Positions 51,838-60,873 of a stretch of 64,000 nt of DNA are shown in pieces. The first letter of the stretch is position 1. Every line of letters begins with the position of its first letter. Source of the stretch: Bog-532 sp965277615 (lineage in GTDB: Bacteria > Actinomycetota > Actinomycetes > Streptosporangiales > Streptosporangiaceae). The position numbers and the translations under genes were made by a program. Location of the stretch: contig CBDIDG010000006.1 in NCBI GenBank assembly GCA_965277615.1, positions 868,001 to 932,000 of the forward strand. The letters are read 5' to 3'. The notes below the pieces were generated by a model, which saw only the letters and a list, made by a program, of their open reading frames with translations, had not been told where the DNA came from and searched no databases.

Positions 51838-52549
51838 ACGTCGGGTCGGCGCCGTGCACGGCGCGGGCCCGGCCCTTGGGCTCCTCCCACTCTTCCTGGC
51901 GGCCCAGCGCGGTCAGGTCAAGCAGGGAGTAGGAGCCCCCCAGGCCGTCGGTGCCGCGGGCGAAGGTGGAGTAGGTGTGGTAGATCTGCTCCCCATCCCG
52001 CAGGAAGCAGCTCATGCCGGGCAGTTCGGTGGTGTCGGCGTCGCCCAGGGCACCGGGCTCGGATCGGTAGTTGTAGTCGAGCTGCGGCCGGTTCTTGTCC
52101 AGGGTGACCTGGAAGTCGTAGTTGAAGTCGCTGCCGAGCGAGGAGTACCACGGCACGGTCCAGCCCCGGCTGGCCGCGTAGGCCTGGAGCTTGTCCAGGG
52201 GGCCCCGGGACACCAGCACAAACCCGGTGTCCCGCGACCGCATGTGGGTCAGCGTCCCCTCCGACAGCTCGTCAACCGCCGCCGTGCAGCCCGGGCAGGC
52301 CGCGTCCCAGTCCGGGCCGAACATCACGTGCTGGACGATCAGCTGCGTCTGGTCGCCGAACAGATCAGCCAAGCTGGCCTTCCCGTCTGGGCCCTCGAAC
52401 ACGTACTCCTTCTCGACCCGGACCATGGGCAGCCGGCGCCGTTCCGCATTGAGCGCGTCCCGTTCGCGGGTCTGCTTCTTCTCCGCCGCCAGCAGTTGCC
52501 GCCGGGCCTCCAGCCACTCCGTGCGCGACACGACCTGGGGAAGACTCAT
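51827..52549 (-). CDS. DUF899 family thioredoxin-like protein
   Basis: A 240-residue protein of the DUF899 family. It has EWLEARRQLLAAEKKQTRERDALNAERRRLPMV, LADLFGDQTQLIVQHVMFGP and DAACPGCTAAVDEL with a CxxC pair, then RSRDTGFVLVSRGPLDKL and FSRDG-type end blocks. The fold is thioredoxin-like; the reaction is unknown. ATG 52549 has a GGAGG site. Confidence 0.88.
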   Translation of the reverse strand: MSLPQVVSRTEWLEARRQLLAAEKKQTRERDALNAERRRLPMVRVEKEYVFEGPDGKASLADLFGDQTQLIVQHVMFGPDWDAACPGCTAAVDELSEGTLTHMRSRDTGFVLVSRGPLDKLQAYAASRGWTVPWYSSLGSDFNYDFQVTLDKNRPQLDYNYRSEPGALGDADTTELPGMSCFLRDGEQIYHTYSTFARGTDGLGGSYSLLDLTALGRQEEWEEPKGRARAVHGADPTFTD

Positions 52550-52619
52550 CGTTGCCTCCAAGCGCAAAGATCAAATGAGCTTTCCCAGGGCTGACGAACG
52601 GCGTGAGCCAAACTCATCG

Positions 52620-54287
52620 CTAGCCCGCTGCGTTCCAGAACGCGCAGTGGTGCTGGGCGGCAAAGTCGGTCTCGTTGACCGGCTTGGGCGGGACGAGCGT
52701 GCGCCACACCGGGGCCGACGGGGTGAACCGGGGCCAGCCCCCGCCGGGGGCACCCGTCGCGGCCAGCGACGTCCAGTAGCCGCGCATGGTCGCGGCCAGC
52801 CGCTGCTGGGCCGGGGACAGCGGGGCCGGGAAGGCCTCGGCGTTCAGCGTGAACAGGTACTGGATCTCCGAGGCGTGCGCGGCGCCGTACGGGAAGCCGA
52901 CCGGCGGCAGGAACACCTCGGGCGCGTTCTCGTCGGCGAACTCGTAAGCGTAAGTCGGCACGTACTTGGCCAGCGAGCCCTCCGCGGTCAGGGCGTTACA
53001 GGCGAAGATCGCGTCGGTGCCGACCGCGCCCAGGGCCACCGCCGGGCTGGCGTAGGCGTTCAGCGGGTACTGGGCCGCGATCGCGGCGGCGGCCGCGGCC
53101 GAGACGCCCAGCGTGCTGGCGATCATGGCCTGGTAGTTGGCCGCAGTGACGGCCGGCCCGCCCTCGAGCTGGGCCAGCCCCACGAACAGCCGCCACTCAT
53201 CCCGGTTGGTGCCGATGATCACCGGCACGTGGTTGAACTGGCCGCTGCTCAGCGCGGTCCCGATCGACTGCGGCAGCAGGTTCCCGTCCAGGTTGGGCTG
53301 GTAGCCGCCCGCGCCCGCGTTCTGGTTGGCCAGGAGCGTAGCCACCGGCACGCTGCGCAGGCAGGCGGCGGTGTTGGTGGTGCAGCCGACCTTGGCCGCG
53401 AACGCGGCGCCGGCCGATTCGGCGCTGGCCAGCGAGGCCTGGGTCAGGGCGTAGGTGCCGCTCTCCACGATCGCGTGCTGGAACAGGCCGCGGGCGTCCG
53501 GCGACGCGAGCTGGGACAGCGTGGACAGGCCACCGGCCGACTCGCCGAACACGGTCACGTTGCGCGGGTTGCCGCCGAACCCGCGGATGTTGCGCTGCAC
53601 CCAGCGCAGCGCGGCCTGCTGGTCCATCAGCCCGTAGTCACCGGACGGCCCACCCGGCCGGCTGGCCAGCGAGCTGTCGGCCAGGAAGCCGAGCGCGCCG
53701 AGCCGGTAGTTGATGCTGACCACGACCACGCCCCGCTTGACCAGGGCGGCCGGGTTGTAGTCGTCGCTCTCCCCGGTCACCAGGGCGCCACCGTGGATCC
53801 ACACCATTACCGGCCGGTTGCGCAGGGAGCCGCCCGCCGGGGCGTAGACGTTCAGGTACAGGCAGTCCTCGGACGTGCTGGCCACGCCGAAGGGAGACGC
53901 CGTCTGCGGGCAGTGCGGCGCGAAGCTGGTCGCGGCGCGCACGCCCGTCCACCGCGCGGCCGGCTGCGGCGGCTGCCAGCGCAGGTTCCCGACCGGCGGC
54001 GCCGCGTACGGGATGCCGAGGAACTCGCGGGTACCCGCGGCCGTGGTGCCGCGCAGCAGCCCGCCGGCGGTGGCCACCACCGGGCTGCCGCCACCCGTGC
54101 CGCTGCCGCCAGCCAGGACACTGGCGCCACCTGCGGCGCTGGCCCTGACGCCCTTGGCGCTACTCACGTCATGGGCGGCGCTGGCCCCGCTGGCCGCCGC
54201 TCCGGTCGCGACCAGGGCCACGGCGGCCGTGCCTGCGGCCAGGCCCAGCCGCAAGGCCTTCCGCCAGCCGGCATCCACTATGCGCAT
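52620..54287 (-). CDS. Secreted type-B carboxylesterase/lipase
   Basis: A 555-residue secreted esterase. A signal peptide (MRIVDAGWRKALRLGLAAG, then TAAVALVATGAAASGASAA) precedes the alpha/beta-hydrolase body: EDCLYLNVYAP, VMVWIHGGALVTG, nucleophile elbow VTVFGESAGGLS, acid in GTNRDEWRLF and histidine in FPYGAAHASEIQYLF. It hydrolyses ester bonds outside the cell; substrate unknown. It is divergent from an acyl-CoA ligase across a region with twin operator-like dyads, so the two may release and activate the same acid. Confidence 0.9.
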   Translation of the reverse strand: MRIVDAGWRKALRLGLAAGTAAVALVATGAAASGASAAHDVSSAKGVRASAAGGASVLAGGSGTGGGSPVVATAGGLLRGTTAAGTREFLGIPYAAPPVGNLRWQPPQPAARWTGVRAATSFAPHCPQTASPFGVASTSEDCLYLNVYAPAGGSLRNRPVMVWIHGGALVTGESDDYNPAALVKRGVVVVSINYRLGALGFLADSSLASRPGGPSGDYGLMDQQAALRWVQRNIRGFGGNPRNVTVFGESAGGLSTLSQLASPDARGLFQHAIVESGTYALTQASLASAESAGAAFAAKVGCTTNTAACLRSVPVATLLANQNAGAGGYQPNLDGNLLPQSIGTALSSGQFNHVPVIIGTNRDEWRLFVGLAQLEGGPAVTAANYQAMIASTLGVSAAAAAAIAAQYPLNAYASPAVALGAVGTDAIFACNALTAEGSLAKYVPTYAYEFADENAPEVFLPPVGFPYGAAHASEIQYLFTLNAEAFPAPLSPAQQRLAATMRGYWTSLAATGAPGGGWPRFTPSAPVWRTLVPPKPVNETDFAAQHHCAFWNAAG

Positions 54288-54331
54288 CGAACCACTCCGT
54301 TCGAGGGCGGGTGTTACCACCGCTGACTCTA

Positions 54332-54351
54332 AAAGAACTCACACGTACTTT
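54332..54351. promoter_or_regulatory. Operator-like dyad 1 in the esterase/acyl-CoA ligase divergent region
   Basis: AAAGAAC-TCACAC-GTACTTT is a near-perfect inverted repeat 45 bases before the esterase start. The same arms and spacing recur at 54425-54444, and the flanks TAAAAGAAC and GTACTTTAA are shared too. Confidence 0.6.
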
Positions 54352-54424
54352 AAAGGCTTCTGTGCGAATTTGACCGTGCCGGCCCGCCATCGGGGTCATC
54401 CGCCCCGGTCGGGGGAGCCTATTA

Positions 54425-54444
54425 AAAGAACGATCACGTACTTT
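54425..54444. promoter_or_regulatory. Operator-like dyad 2 in the esterase/acyl-CoA ligase divergent region
   Basis: AAAGAAC-GATCAC-GTACTTT, the second copy of the dyad, lies 75 bases before the ligase start and 93 bases from copy 1. Paired dyads in a divergent promoter fit a dimeric repressor such as TetR or GntR; no such gene is adjacent. Confidence 0.6.
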
Positions 54445-54518
54445 AAGGAGATCCCCAGCAACATGGGGCACGATCGGGCCAGGGCGGCATGGCAGCCGGC
54501 GGAGCATGGAGGACAGGC

Positions 54519-56183
54519 ATGGCGAGGCGCGACGGCGAGCGGATCACCAGCACGATGCAGGACGACTTCCCGCTCACCATCACCACGATCTTGAACCACG
54601 GGTCCCGGGTCTACGGCCAGAGCGAGTGCGTGACCTGGCAGGGCGACCACGCCCGGCATACCAGTTACCGCGAGATCGAGGCCAACGCCCGCCGCCTGGC
54701 CCAGGCCCTGACCCGGCTCGGCGTGACCGGCGGGGAGCCGGTGGCCACGTTCTGCTGGAACAACCAGGAACACCTCGAGGCCTATTACGCGATTCCGTGC
54801 ATGGGCGCCGTCGTGCACACGCTGAACATCCGGCTGCCCGCCCACCAGCTCACGCACATCGTCAACGACGCCGCCGACAAGATCATGATCGTGGACGGCA
54901 GCCTGCTGCCGCTTCTGGGCCCGGTCGCGCCCAGCCTGACCTCGGTCGAGGCGTTCATCGTGATCGGCGACGGCGACGCCTCGGTGCTCGGGGACCGGCC
55001 GGTGTACCGCTACGCCGACCTGCTCGCGGCCGAGGACGGCGAGTACACCTGGCCCGAACTGGACGAACGCTCGGCCGCCGCGATGTGTTACACCAGCGGC
55101 ACCACCGGCGACCCGCGCGGCGTGGTCTACTCGCACCGGTCCACGTTCCTGCACGCCCTGGCCACCCTGACCAACGCCTGCACCGGGGCCAGCGAGGCCG
55201 ACCGGCAGCTGACGATCGTGCCGATGTTCCACGTCAACGCCTGGGGCATCCCGTTCGCCGCGTTCCTGGCCGGCACCACCATGCACATGCCGGACCGGTA
55301 CATGACCCCGGCTGGGCTGGTCGACTTCATCGAGGCCGAGCGGTCCACGCTGGCCTCGGCCGTCCCCACCATCTGGGGCGGGATCCTCCAGGTCGGGGCC
55401 CAGCGGGAGATCGACCTGTCGTCGCTGCGGATGGGCACCTCGGGCGGGGCGGCGATGCCCCGGTCGCTGATGGAGACGTTCCAGAAGCAGTACGGCCTGA
55501 CCCTGATCCAGGGCTGGGGCATGACCGAGACCTCTCCGGTGGGCGGGCTGGCCCTGCCACCGGCCGACGTGGAGCCGGGCACGGTCGAGGAGATGGACTA
55601 CCGGATGAAGTCCGGGCGGCTGCTGGCCGGGGTGCAGATGCGCATCGTCGATGACGAAGGCCACGAACTGCCCTGGGACGGTAAGTCCACCGGCGAGATC
55701 GAGGTCCGGGGACCGTGGATTACGGCCCGCTACTTCGGCGCCGACACGCCGGACAAGTTCCACGACGGGTGGCTGCGCACCGGGGACATCGGGGCCATGG
55801 ACGACCGCGGCTACTTCCAGATCTCCGACCGGCTCAAGGACGTGATCAAGTCGGGCGGGGAGTGGATCTCTTCGGTCGAGCTGGAGAACCTGCTCGCGGG
55901 CAGCCCCGACGTGGCCGAGGCCGCCGTCGTCGGTATCCCCGACCAGAAGTGGACCGAGCGCCCGCTGGCCTGCGTCGTGCTCACGAACCCCGACGACGCC
56001 GGCGAGACCACCGCGGCCGCCCTGGCTTCGTTCCTGGACGGCAAGGTGGCCCGCTGGCAGGTCCCGGAGAACTGGGTCTTCATCGAAGAGGTGCCGAAGA
56101 CCACGGTCGGCAAGTTCGACAAGAAGGTGCTGCGAGCGCGGCACCAGGCCGGTGAGCTGGACGTGCTGCGCGTGCGGGACTGA
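54519..56183 (+). CDS. Medium/long-chain acyl-CoA ligase (AMP-binding)
   Basis: A 554-residue adenylate-forming enzyme: P-loop CYTSGTTGDPRGVVYSHRS, GWGMTETSPVGGL, DGWLRTGDIGAMDDRGYFQISDRLKDVIKSGGEWISSVELE and the catalytic lysine near the end in PKTTVGKFDKKVL. It would activate a fatty or aryl acid with ATP and then CoA. ATG 54519 has GGAGGACAGGC upstream; ATG 54489 and 54555 are alternatives, and relatives start near MQDDFPLTI. Regulation with the divergent esterase is suggested by the twin dyads. Confidence 0.93.
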   Translation: MARRDGERITSTMQDDFPLTITTILNHGSRVYGQSECVTWQGDHARHTSYREIEANARRLAQALTRLGVTGGEPVATFCWNNQEHLEAYYAIPCMGAVVHTLNIRLPAHQLTHIVNDAADKIMIVDGSLLPLLGPVAPSLTSVEAFIVIGDGDASVLGDRPVYRYADLLAAEDGEYTWPELDERSAAAMCYTSGTTGDPRGVVYSHRSTFLHALATLTNACTGASEADRQLTIVPMFHVNAWGIPFAAFLAGTTMHMPDRYMTPAGLVDFIEAERSTLASAVPTIWGGILQVGAQREIDLSSLRMGTSGGAAMPRSLMETFQKQYGLTLIQGWGMTETSPVGGLALPPADVEPGTVEEMDYRMKSGRLLAGVQMRIVDDEGHELPWDGKSTGEIEVRGPWITARYFGADTPDKFHDGWLRTGDIGAMDDRGYFQISDRLKDVIKSGGEWISSVELENLLAGSPDVAEAAVVGIPDQKWTERPLACVVLTNPDDAGETTAAALASFLDGKVARWQVPENWVFIEEVPKTTVGKFDKKVLRARHQAGELDVLRVRD

Positions 56184-56219
56184 CCCGGGCGGCCCGGCCC
56201 GCCGGGCACAATAGCTCGG

Positions 56220-56870
56220 GTGTACCGACTGATCCGGCGCCTGGGCGCGGTGGTGATCGCCGCGGCGATCGTCGTGCTCATCGTCGACGACCTGACCGAG
56301 CAACGCTTCGCGCACTGGTGGGACACCCACGCGATCACCACGTCGCTGATCTCCGACCTGCTCATCGTGGGCGCGACCGCGTTCATCTTCGATGAGGTGG
56401 TGGCCTACCGGCAGCGCAAGGACCGGTCCCTGTCGGTGGCCGCACAGGCCCTCATCGTCTACGGCCAGGCCCGCGAGGCCTACCAGGCGGTGATGGCCAA
56501 CCTCAGCGACCCGTCGTCGGGCAACGGTGTCCTGGACGAGCTGCGGGACCTGGCCAGCAACCTGCTGGTGGCCTCGCCCAGCCTGTTCGACGACCCGGAC
56601 GCCCGCGACTTCCTGCTGCAGCTGGACCGGCTGATGGCGGGGCTGTTCGCGGCGGCCAGCGGCCGGTTCGACCGCCCCGACGGACTGGGCCAGACCAGCG
56701 CGCTGACCAAACAGATGAACCAGGTTCAGTCCTCGTTCCTGCCCCTGGTGGCCCGGTTCCCGCCCGACTACCAGCAGCGGGTCCGGGACACCGACACCGC
56801 CATCGACAACGACTCCGACTCGAGCGGCTCGGGCTCGGCCAACTCGGGCGATTCCCGGTCAGGCTGCTGA
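56220..56870 (+). CDS. Membrane-anchored protein of unknown function
   Basis: A 216-residue protein. Two hydrophobic segments near the N-terminus (LGAVVIAAAIVVLIVDDL and ISDLLIVGATAFIFDEVVAY) are followed by a long helical cytosolic part (VAAQALIVYGQAREAYQAVMANL, DFLLQLDRLMAGLFAAASGRF) and a low-complexity tail rich in serine, glycine and aspartate. The start codon is GTG 56220. I do not recognise the family. It follows the acyl-CoA ligase by 36 bases on the same strand and could be co-transcribed. Confidence 0.7.
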   Translation: MYRLIRRLGAVVIAAAIVVLIVDDLTEQRFAHWWDTHAITTSLISDLLIVGATAFIFDEVVAYRQRKDRSLSVAAQALIVYGQAREAYQAVMANLSDPSSGNGVLDELRDLASNLLVASPSLFDDPDARDFLLQLDRLMAGLFAAASGRFDRPDGLGQTSALTKQMNQVQSSFLPLVARFPPDYQQRVRDTDTAIDNDSDSSGSGSANSGDSRSGC

Positions 56871-56878
56871 CGAGGCCC

Positions 56879-57235
56879 TTAGGCGTCCGGCACCTTGTCC
56901 AGGAAGCCGAACACCGCCACGATCTGGCCATCCGGGCCGGTCAGGGCGACGTCGGACCCGACCACGACCGGCTCAGCGCCTTCGGGAGCCAGGTTCCAGC
57001 TGAACCGGGTCTGCCGGTGGTGGGTGTCGACCGGCCCGGCCAGGGTGAACACGAACCCGGGGAACTGGCCCTGGACCGCGGCGACGGTGGCGTCGATCGC
57101 GGCCCGCCCGGTGACCTCGGCCAGCGGGTCGGTGTAGCTGGCGTCCGGCGCCCACACCTCCTCGATCAGCGTGCGCCGCGCCGCCGGGTCGGTCCCGTTC
57201 CAGCAGTCCAGGTAGCGCTCGATCACGTCCGACAT
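56879..57235 (-). CDS. SnoaL-like/NTF2-fold protein
   Basis: A 118-residue cone-shaped NTF2-like protein: DVIERYLDCWNGTDPAARRTLIEEVWAPDASYTDPLAEVTGRAAID and FSWNLAPEGAEPVVVGSDVALTGPDGQI. Members are small isomerases, cyclases or binding proteins; substrate unknown. ATG 57235 has a GAAGGAG ribosome site. It converges with the membrane-anchored protein gene at 56870. Confidence 0.87.
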   Translation of the reverse strand: MSDVIERYLDCWNGTDPAARRTLIEEVWAPDASYTDPLAEVTGRAAIDATVAAVQGQFPGFVFTLAGPVDTHHRQTRFSWNLAPEGAEPVVVGSDVALTGPDGQIVAVFGFLDKVPDA

Positions 57236-57345
57236 GGTTTCTCCTTCGTGTGCGATGTCGCGGTGCGCGAAGTCGCGTGCGCGATGCGCCCATCCTCGGT
57301 GGCCGGGCCGCACCGGGGCGATTACCCGCCAGGTAATGGGAGACC

Positions 57346-58302
57346 ATGGTCCTCATGCGGGTGATTGTGCTGGGCGCGGGCGCCGTCGGGCTGACCACGG
57401 CGATTCGCCTGCTCGAAGCGGGCTGCGACGTGCGGGTGGTGACGGCCGCGCCGATCGAGGCGACCACCTCCTACCTCTCCGCCGGGATCTGGTTCCCCAC
57501 CCACGTCGGGCCGCCCGCGCTTGTCGCCCGGTGGGGGCGGCGGACCTTCGAGGTCCTGGCCGCCCACGCCCGGGACTCGGTCCCGGGCGTGGTCATGCGC
57601 GAATCCCTCGTGCTGTACCGGCAGCCGCCCGGCCGACCGGACTGGACCGCCTCGGTCGGGCCGGTCCGTGACGCCACCGCGGCCGAACTGCCGCCCGGCT
57701 ACCGCTACGGCCTGCGGTTCGCGGTCCCGCAGGCGGAAATGCCGATCTACCAGCCCTGGCTCGTGCAGCAGGTGACTGAGCGCGGCGGCGACATCGTGAC
57801 CCAGCACGTCAACGACCTGGCCGAGCTGGCCGGGCCGGGGGTGGACGCCGTCGTCGACTGCCCGGGGCTGGCCGCCCGCGAGCTGGTCGGTGACCTGTCC
57901 GTCTACCCGGTACGAGGGCAGATCGTCCGGGTCAAGAATCCGGGCCTGGTCATGTCGGTGCGCGATGAGTTCCACCCGGCCGGCCGGGCCTACGTGCACC
58001 CGCGCAGCCGCGACTGCATCCTGGGCGGGACCCTGGACGAGCATCAGTGGGACACCACACCCGATCCGGCCACCGCCGCGGCGATCATCACCAGGTGCAC
58101 GGAGATCGTTCCCGCGCTGGCGGACGCGGAGGTCATCGGCACCGTCGCGGGCCTGCGCCCGGGGCGTGCCGAGGTCCGGCTGGAGGAAGGCTCGCCTCAA
58201 GCCGGGGCCATCCGCATCATCCACAACTACGGGCACGGCGGCGCGGGCATCACGCTCAGCTGGGGCTGCGCCGAAGACGTCACCCAGCTCCTGGGCATCT
58301 GA
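57346..58302 (+). CDS. D-amino-acid oxidase-like FAD oxidoreductase
   Basis: A 318-residue DAO-family flavoenzyme with the FAD motif VIVLGAGAVGLTTAIRLLEAG, the YPVRGQIVRVKN strand and the C-terminal IIHNYGHGGAGITLSWGCA, which is the D-amino-acid oxidase/D-aspartate oxidase signature. It would oxidise a D-amino acid to an imino acid with release of hydrogen peroxide. ATG 57346 or ATG 57355 is the start; GGGAG precedes the first closely. Confidence 0.88.
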   Translation: MVLMRVIVLGAGAVGLTTAIRLLEAGCDVRVVTAAPIEATTSYLSAGIWFPTHVGPPALVARWGRRTFEVLAAHARDSVPGVVMRESLVLYRQPPGRPDWTASVGPVRDATAAELPPGYRYGLRFAVPQAEMPIYQPWLVQQVTERGGDIVTQHVNDLAELAGPGVDAVVDCPGLAARELVGDLSVYPVRGQIVRVKNPGLVMSVRDEFHPAGRAYVHPRSRDCILGGTLDEHQWDTTPDPATAAAIITRCTEIVPALADAEVIGTVAGLRPGRAEVRLEEGSPQAGAIRIIHNYGHGGAGITLSWGCAEDVTQLLGI

Positions 58303-58335
58303 GCGGCCACCCGCCCACCGGTTACGATCACCGGC

Positions 58336-58746
58336 ATGCAGGCGCGCAAGCTCGGGCTCAAGACAGGACAGCGAGTGGCCCTGGATGACCCGCCACCGGG
58401 CTGGATGTTCGCCGATCCACCCGGCGGCCTGGAACTGATCGGCGCGGCCGGCCCCGCCGACCTGATCGTGGCCTTCTTTTCCCGTGCGGCCGATCTTGGC
58501 CTACGGCTCCCGGGGCTGGCCGAGCGGATCTTCCCCGATGGGGCGGTCTGGGCCGCCTGGCCTCGTCGGGCCGGCGGCCACATCAGCGACATCACCGACA
58601 ACGTGGTGCGCGAGTACGCGCTGCCGCTCGGCCTGGTCGACGTGAAGGTCGCCGCCATCGACGACGACTGGTCCGGCCTGCGCCTGTGCTGGCGCAAGGA
58701 GAACCGCGGCCCGCGCCCGCCCGTTGGCGCGCCGCCTGCTAGCTGA
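58336..58746 (+). CDS. DUF3052 family protein
   Basis: A 136-residue protein of the actinobacterial DUF3052 family: KLGLKTGQRVALDDPPPGW, ADLIVAFFSRAADLGLRLPGLAERIFPDGAVWAAWPRRAGG, then ITDNVVREYALPLGLVDVKVAAIDDDWSGLRLCWR. The function is unknown. It follows the oxidase by 33 bases, and its 3' end overlaps the convergent YbaK-like gene by eight bases. Confidence 0.87.
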   Translation: MQARKLGLKTGQRVALDDPPPGWMFADPPGGLELIGAAGPADLIVAFFSRAADLGLRLPGLAERIFPDGAVWAAWPRRAGGHISDITDNVVREYALPLGLVDVKVAAIDDDWSGLRLCWRKENRGPRPPVGAPPAS

Positions 58747-59272
58747 TCGGGTTGGCCAGGCCTACGATGACCTCGGCCCCGGGCAGCGTGGCCAGCGACG
58801 GCCCCGGCAGCCACAGCTTGGAGCCGCGGATGCCGGATCCGATGACCACGTGCGCCTGCTCCGTGACCCGGGCGTCGATGAAGACCGGCCACTCGTCCGG
58901 CAGCCCGACCGGGGTGATGCCGCCGTATTCCATCCCGGTCGCGGCCACCACGTCGTCGAGCGGCGCGAACGTGGCCTTCCGGGCGTCCATCCGGCGCCGC
59001 ACCACCCCGTTGACGTCCGCGCGCGTTACGGCCGTGACCAGGCAGGCCGCATAGCTGGTGACGCCACCGCGCTTGCCCGCGACGACCACGCAGTTGGCCG
59101 ATTCAGCCAGCGCAACCTCGTAGTGCTCGCAGAACGCCGCGGTGTCGGCCAGCTCCGGGTCGATCGGGGCGACCTCGGCGTCCGCGCCGCCGGCCCAGTC
59201 GGCCAGCGCGACCGCGACCGGCTTGGCCAGCAGATCCGGACGGGACAGAGCGGGGGAGAGGTCGAGTTTCAT
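58739..59272 (-). CDS. YbaK/EbsC-family aminoacyl-tRNA deacylase-like protein
   Basis: A 177-residue protein with the YbaK/ProX editing fold: ANCVVVAGKRGGVTSYAACLVTAVTRADVNGVVRRRM, the helix/loop KATFAPLDDVVAATGMEYGGITPVGLP and the C-terminal HVVIGSGIRGSKLWLPG. Such enzymes clear mischarged tRNA such as Cys-tRNAPro. ATG 59272 is the start; the long open frame upstream is an antisense shadow. Confidence 0.9.
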   Translation of the reverse strand: MKLDLSPALSRPDLLAKPVAVALADWAGGADAEVAPIDPELADTAAFCEHYEVALAESANCVVVAGKRGGVTSYAACLVTAVTRADVNGVVRRRMDARKATFAPLDDVVAATGMEYGGITPVGLPDEWPVFIDARVTEQAHVVIGSGIRGSKLWLPGPSLATLPGAEVIVGLANPIS

Positions 59273-59307
59273 GCCGCTATCCAACCAGGCCCGGTCAAGC
59301 GCCCACC

Positions 59308-60147
59308 TCAGGGCTTGCGGCCTACGCCGCCCCACATCCCGGTTATCGGCCCGGCCGGGTCGACCGGCTCGTCCGGCCGCCACTCCGGCAGGTGCACCAC
59401 GCCCGGCCCGATCAGGTCCAGCCCGTCGAAGAACCGGCTGACCTCCGCATGCGTCCGGTACTGGACCTTCTGCCGCATGGCCTGGCTCAGTGCCGCCTCG
59501 GCCTGGGCCGACTTTTCCGGGATCATGTCCTTGGCGGGCTGGGACAGCACCAGGTAGCTGCCGGACGGCACGGCCTCGATCAGCCGGCGCACGATGGTGT
59601 ACGGGTCGTCCTCGTCCGGGACGCAGTGCATGATCGCGATCAGCATGACCGCGATCGGCCGGCCGAAGTCGAGGGTGGCCGCGGCCCCGGCCAGGATCTC
59701 GGCCGGTTCGCGCACATCCGCGTCCAGGTAGGCGGTGGTCCCGGTGGCGCTGGTCAGCAGGGCGCGGGCGTGGGCCAGCACGATCGGGTCGTTGTCGACG
59801 TAGACGACCCGGCTGTCTGGCGCGGTGGCCTGGGCCACCTCGTGGGTGTTGTTGGCGCTGGGGATCCCGGTGCCGATGTCCAGGAACTGGCGGATCCCGA
59901 TCTCGGCCGCCAGGTAGCGCACGGCTCGGCCCAGGAACGCCCGGTTGGCCCGCACGCCCGGCAAGATGGCCGGGGTGGCCTGCATGACCTTCTCGGCCGC
60001 TGCCCGGTCGACCGCGAAGTTGTCCTTGCCGCCCAGCCAGTAGTTGTAGATCCGGGCGATGTGCGGCACGCTCGTGTCGATCTCGCGCTCGGGCGGCAGA
60101 GCATGCTCGGGTACGACGCTGCGGAACGGCTTGTTCTCCTCGGCCAC
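59308..60147 (-). CDS. SAM-dependent methyltransferase (PF04672 type), full length
   Basis: A 279-residue methyltransferase of the actinobacterial family formerly called DUF574. Signature blocks are HIARIYNYWLGGKDNFAVDR, RQFLDIGTGIPSANNTHEVAQ, VVYVDNDPIVLAHARALL, RPIAVMLIAIMHCVPDEDDPYTIV and the C-terminal WGGVGRKP. Substrate is unknown. GTG 60147 is the start. The gene is a full-length paralogue of the deleted copy at 40219-40698. Confidence 0.88.
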   Translation of the reverse strand: MAEENKPFRSVVPEHALPPEREIDTSVPHIARIYNYWLGGKDNFAVDRAAAEKVMQATPAILPGVRANRAFLGRAVRYLAAEIGIRQFLDIGTGIPSANNTHEVAQATAPDSRVVYVDNDPIVLAHARALLTSATGTTAYLDADVREPAEILAGAAATLDFGRPIAVMLIAIMHCVPDEDDPYTIVRRLIEAVPSGSYLVLSQPAKDMIPEKSAQAEAALSQAMRQKVQYRTHAEVSRFFDGLDLIGPGVVHLPEWRPDEPVDPAGPITGMWGGVGRKP

Positions 60148-60239
60148 AACCCATACCGTATCGGGATTTACCGCCGGGTCGGTGCGCCGCCGGTTCCGGG
60201 TTCGTGCCCTAGGTGCCCGGTTCGCGCCTCCGGCTCGGG

Positions 60240-60770
60240 TCAGTTGAGCTGCGCGGGCTTCAGCGCGGTCTTGCTGGACAAGGCGCCCGTCCACGAAGCC
60301 GGGCCCTCGACCGGCTGGCCGTGGGAGTAAATCGGCGGCCGCGCGCCCGGGAAGTGCAGCGTCACCCGGCTGAAGTAGCGCTGGCCGGGGTGGCCCGGCA
60401 CCGGCACGGCGCGCCAGAACTTCACGTCCGCCGGGTAGCGGTGGAACTTGCCCGCCGCGCAGTACGGCGTGCAGTCGTTCACCAGGTCCGTGCCGGTACC
60501 GCTGGCGGACGAGGCCGACCATGATGACCAGGACAGGCCGCTCAGGTAGTCGTTGCCGTCCGCGCAGGTCAGCGTGAAACTACCCGGCCTGACCTGGGCT
60601 TTGGTGCAGTTGAACACCACCGGCTTGGCCGCGGGGTGGGCCGGGGTGGCGTGGACCGACGTAGCGCCGGCCGTGGCGTGGTGACCCGTGGCTGCGACCG
60701 CGGTGCCGGTGACGATGCCGATGACCGCCAGGACCGGCAAAAGTATGGCTGTCATGCGTCGCCTGGTCAC
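60240..60770 (-). CDS. Secreted protein of unknown function
   Basis: About 176 residues with a classical signal peptide (TRRRMTAILLPVLAVIGIVTG, cleaved after AVA). The mature part has four cysteines in two pairs (FNCTKAQ.., TLTCADG; DCTPYCAAG) that may form disulfides, and a WSSWSASSASG segment. GTG 60770 with GGGGA upstream is preferred because it adds the basic N-region; ATG 60755 is the alternative. I do not recognise the family. Confidence 0.75.
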   Translation of the reverse strand: MTRRRMTAILLPVLAVIGIVTGTAVAATGHHATAGATSVHATPAHPAAKPVVFNCTKAQVRPGSFTLTCADGNDYLSGLSWSSWSASSASGTGTDLVNDCTPYCAAGKFHRYPADVKFWRAVPVPGHPGQRYFSRVTLHFPGARPPIYSHGQPVEGPASWTGALSSKTALKPAQLN

Positions 60771-60873
60771 GATCGTCCCCGTTCGGCTGAAGGCCAGCGG
60801 TCCTCGGGCCCACACTATCCAAGACGCGGCCGGACGTGATGGGTTGCTGCCGCAGCGTAATTTTTCTTTCGGC

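Noticed and set aside
52191..54326. A very long open frame (711 codons) on the plus strand opposite the esterase
   Set aside because: It lies exactly antisense to the DUF899 and esterase genes. Its protein is rich in Gly, Arg, Ala and Pro without any family motif, the usual shadow of a high-GC coding region.
54396..56330. A 644-codon minus-strand frame opposite the acyl-CoA ligase
   Set aside because: Low-complexity Gly/Arg/Val/His composition and no ribosome site. It is the antisense shadow of the ligase.
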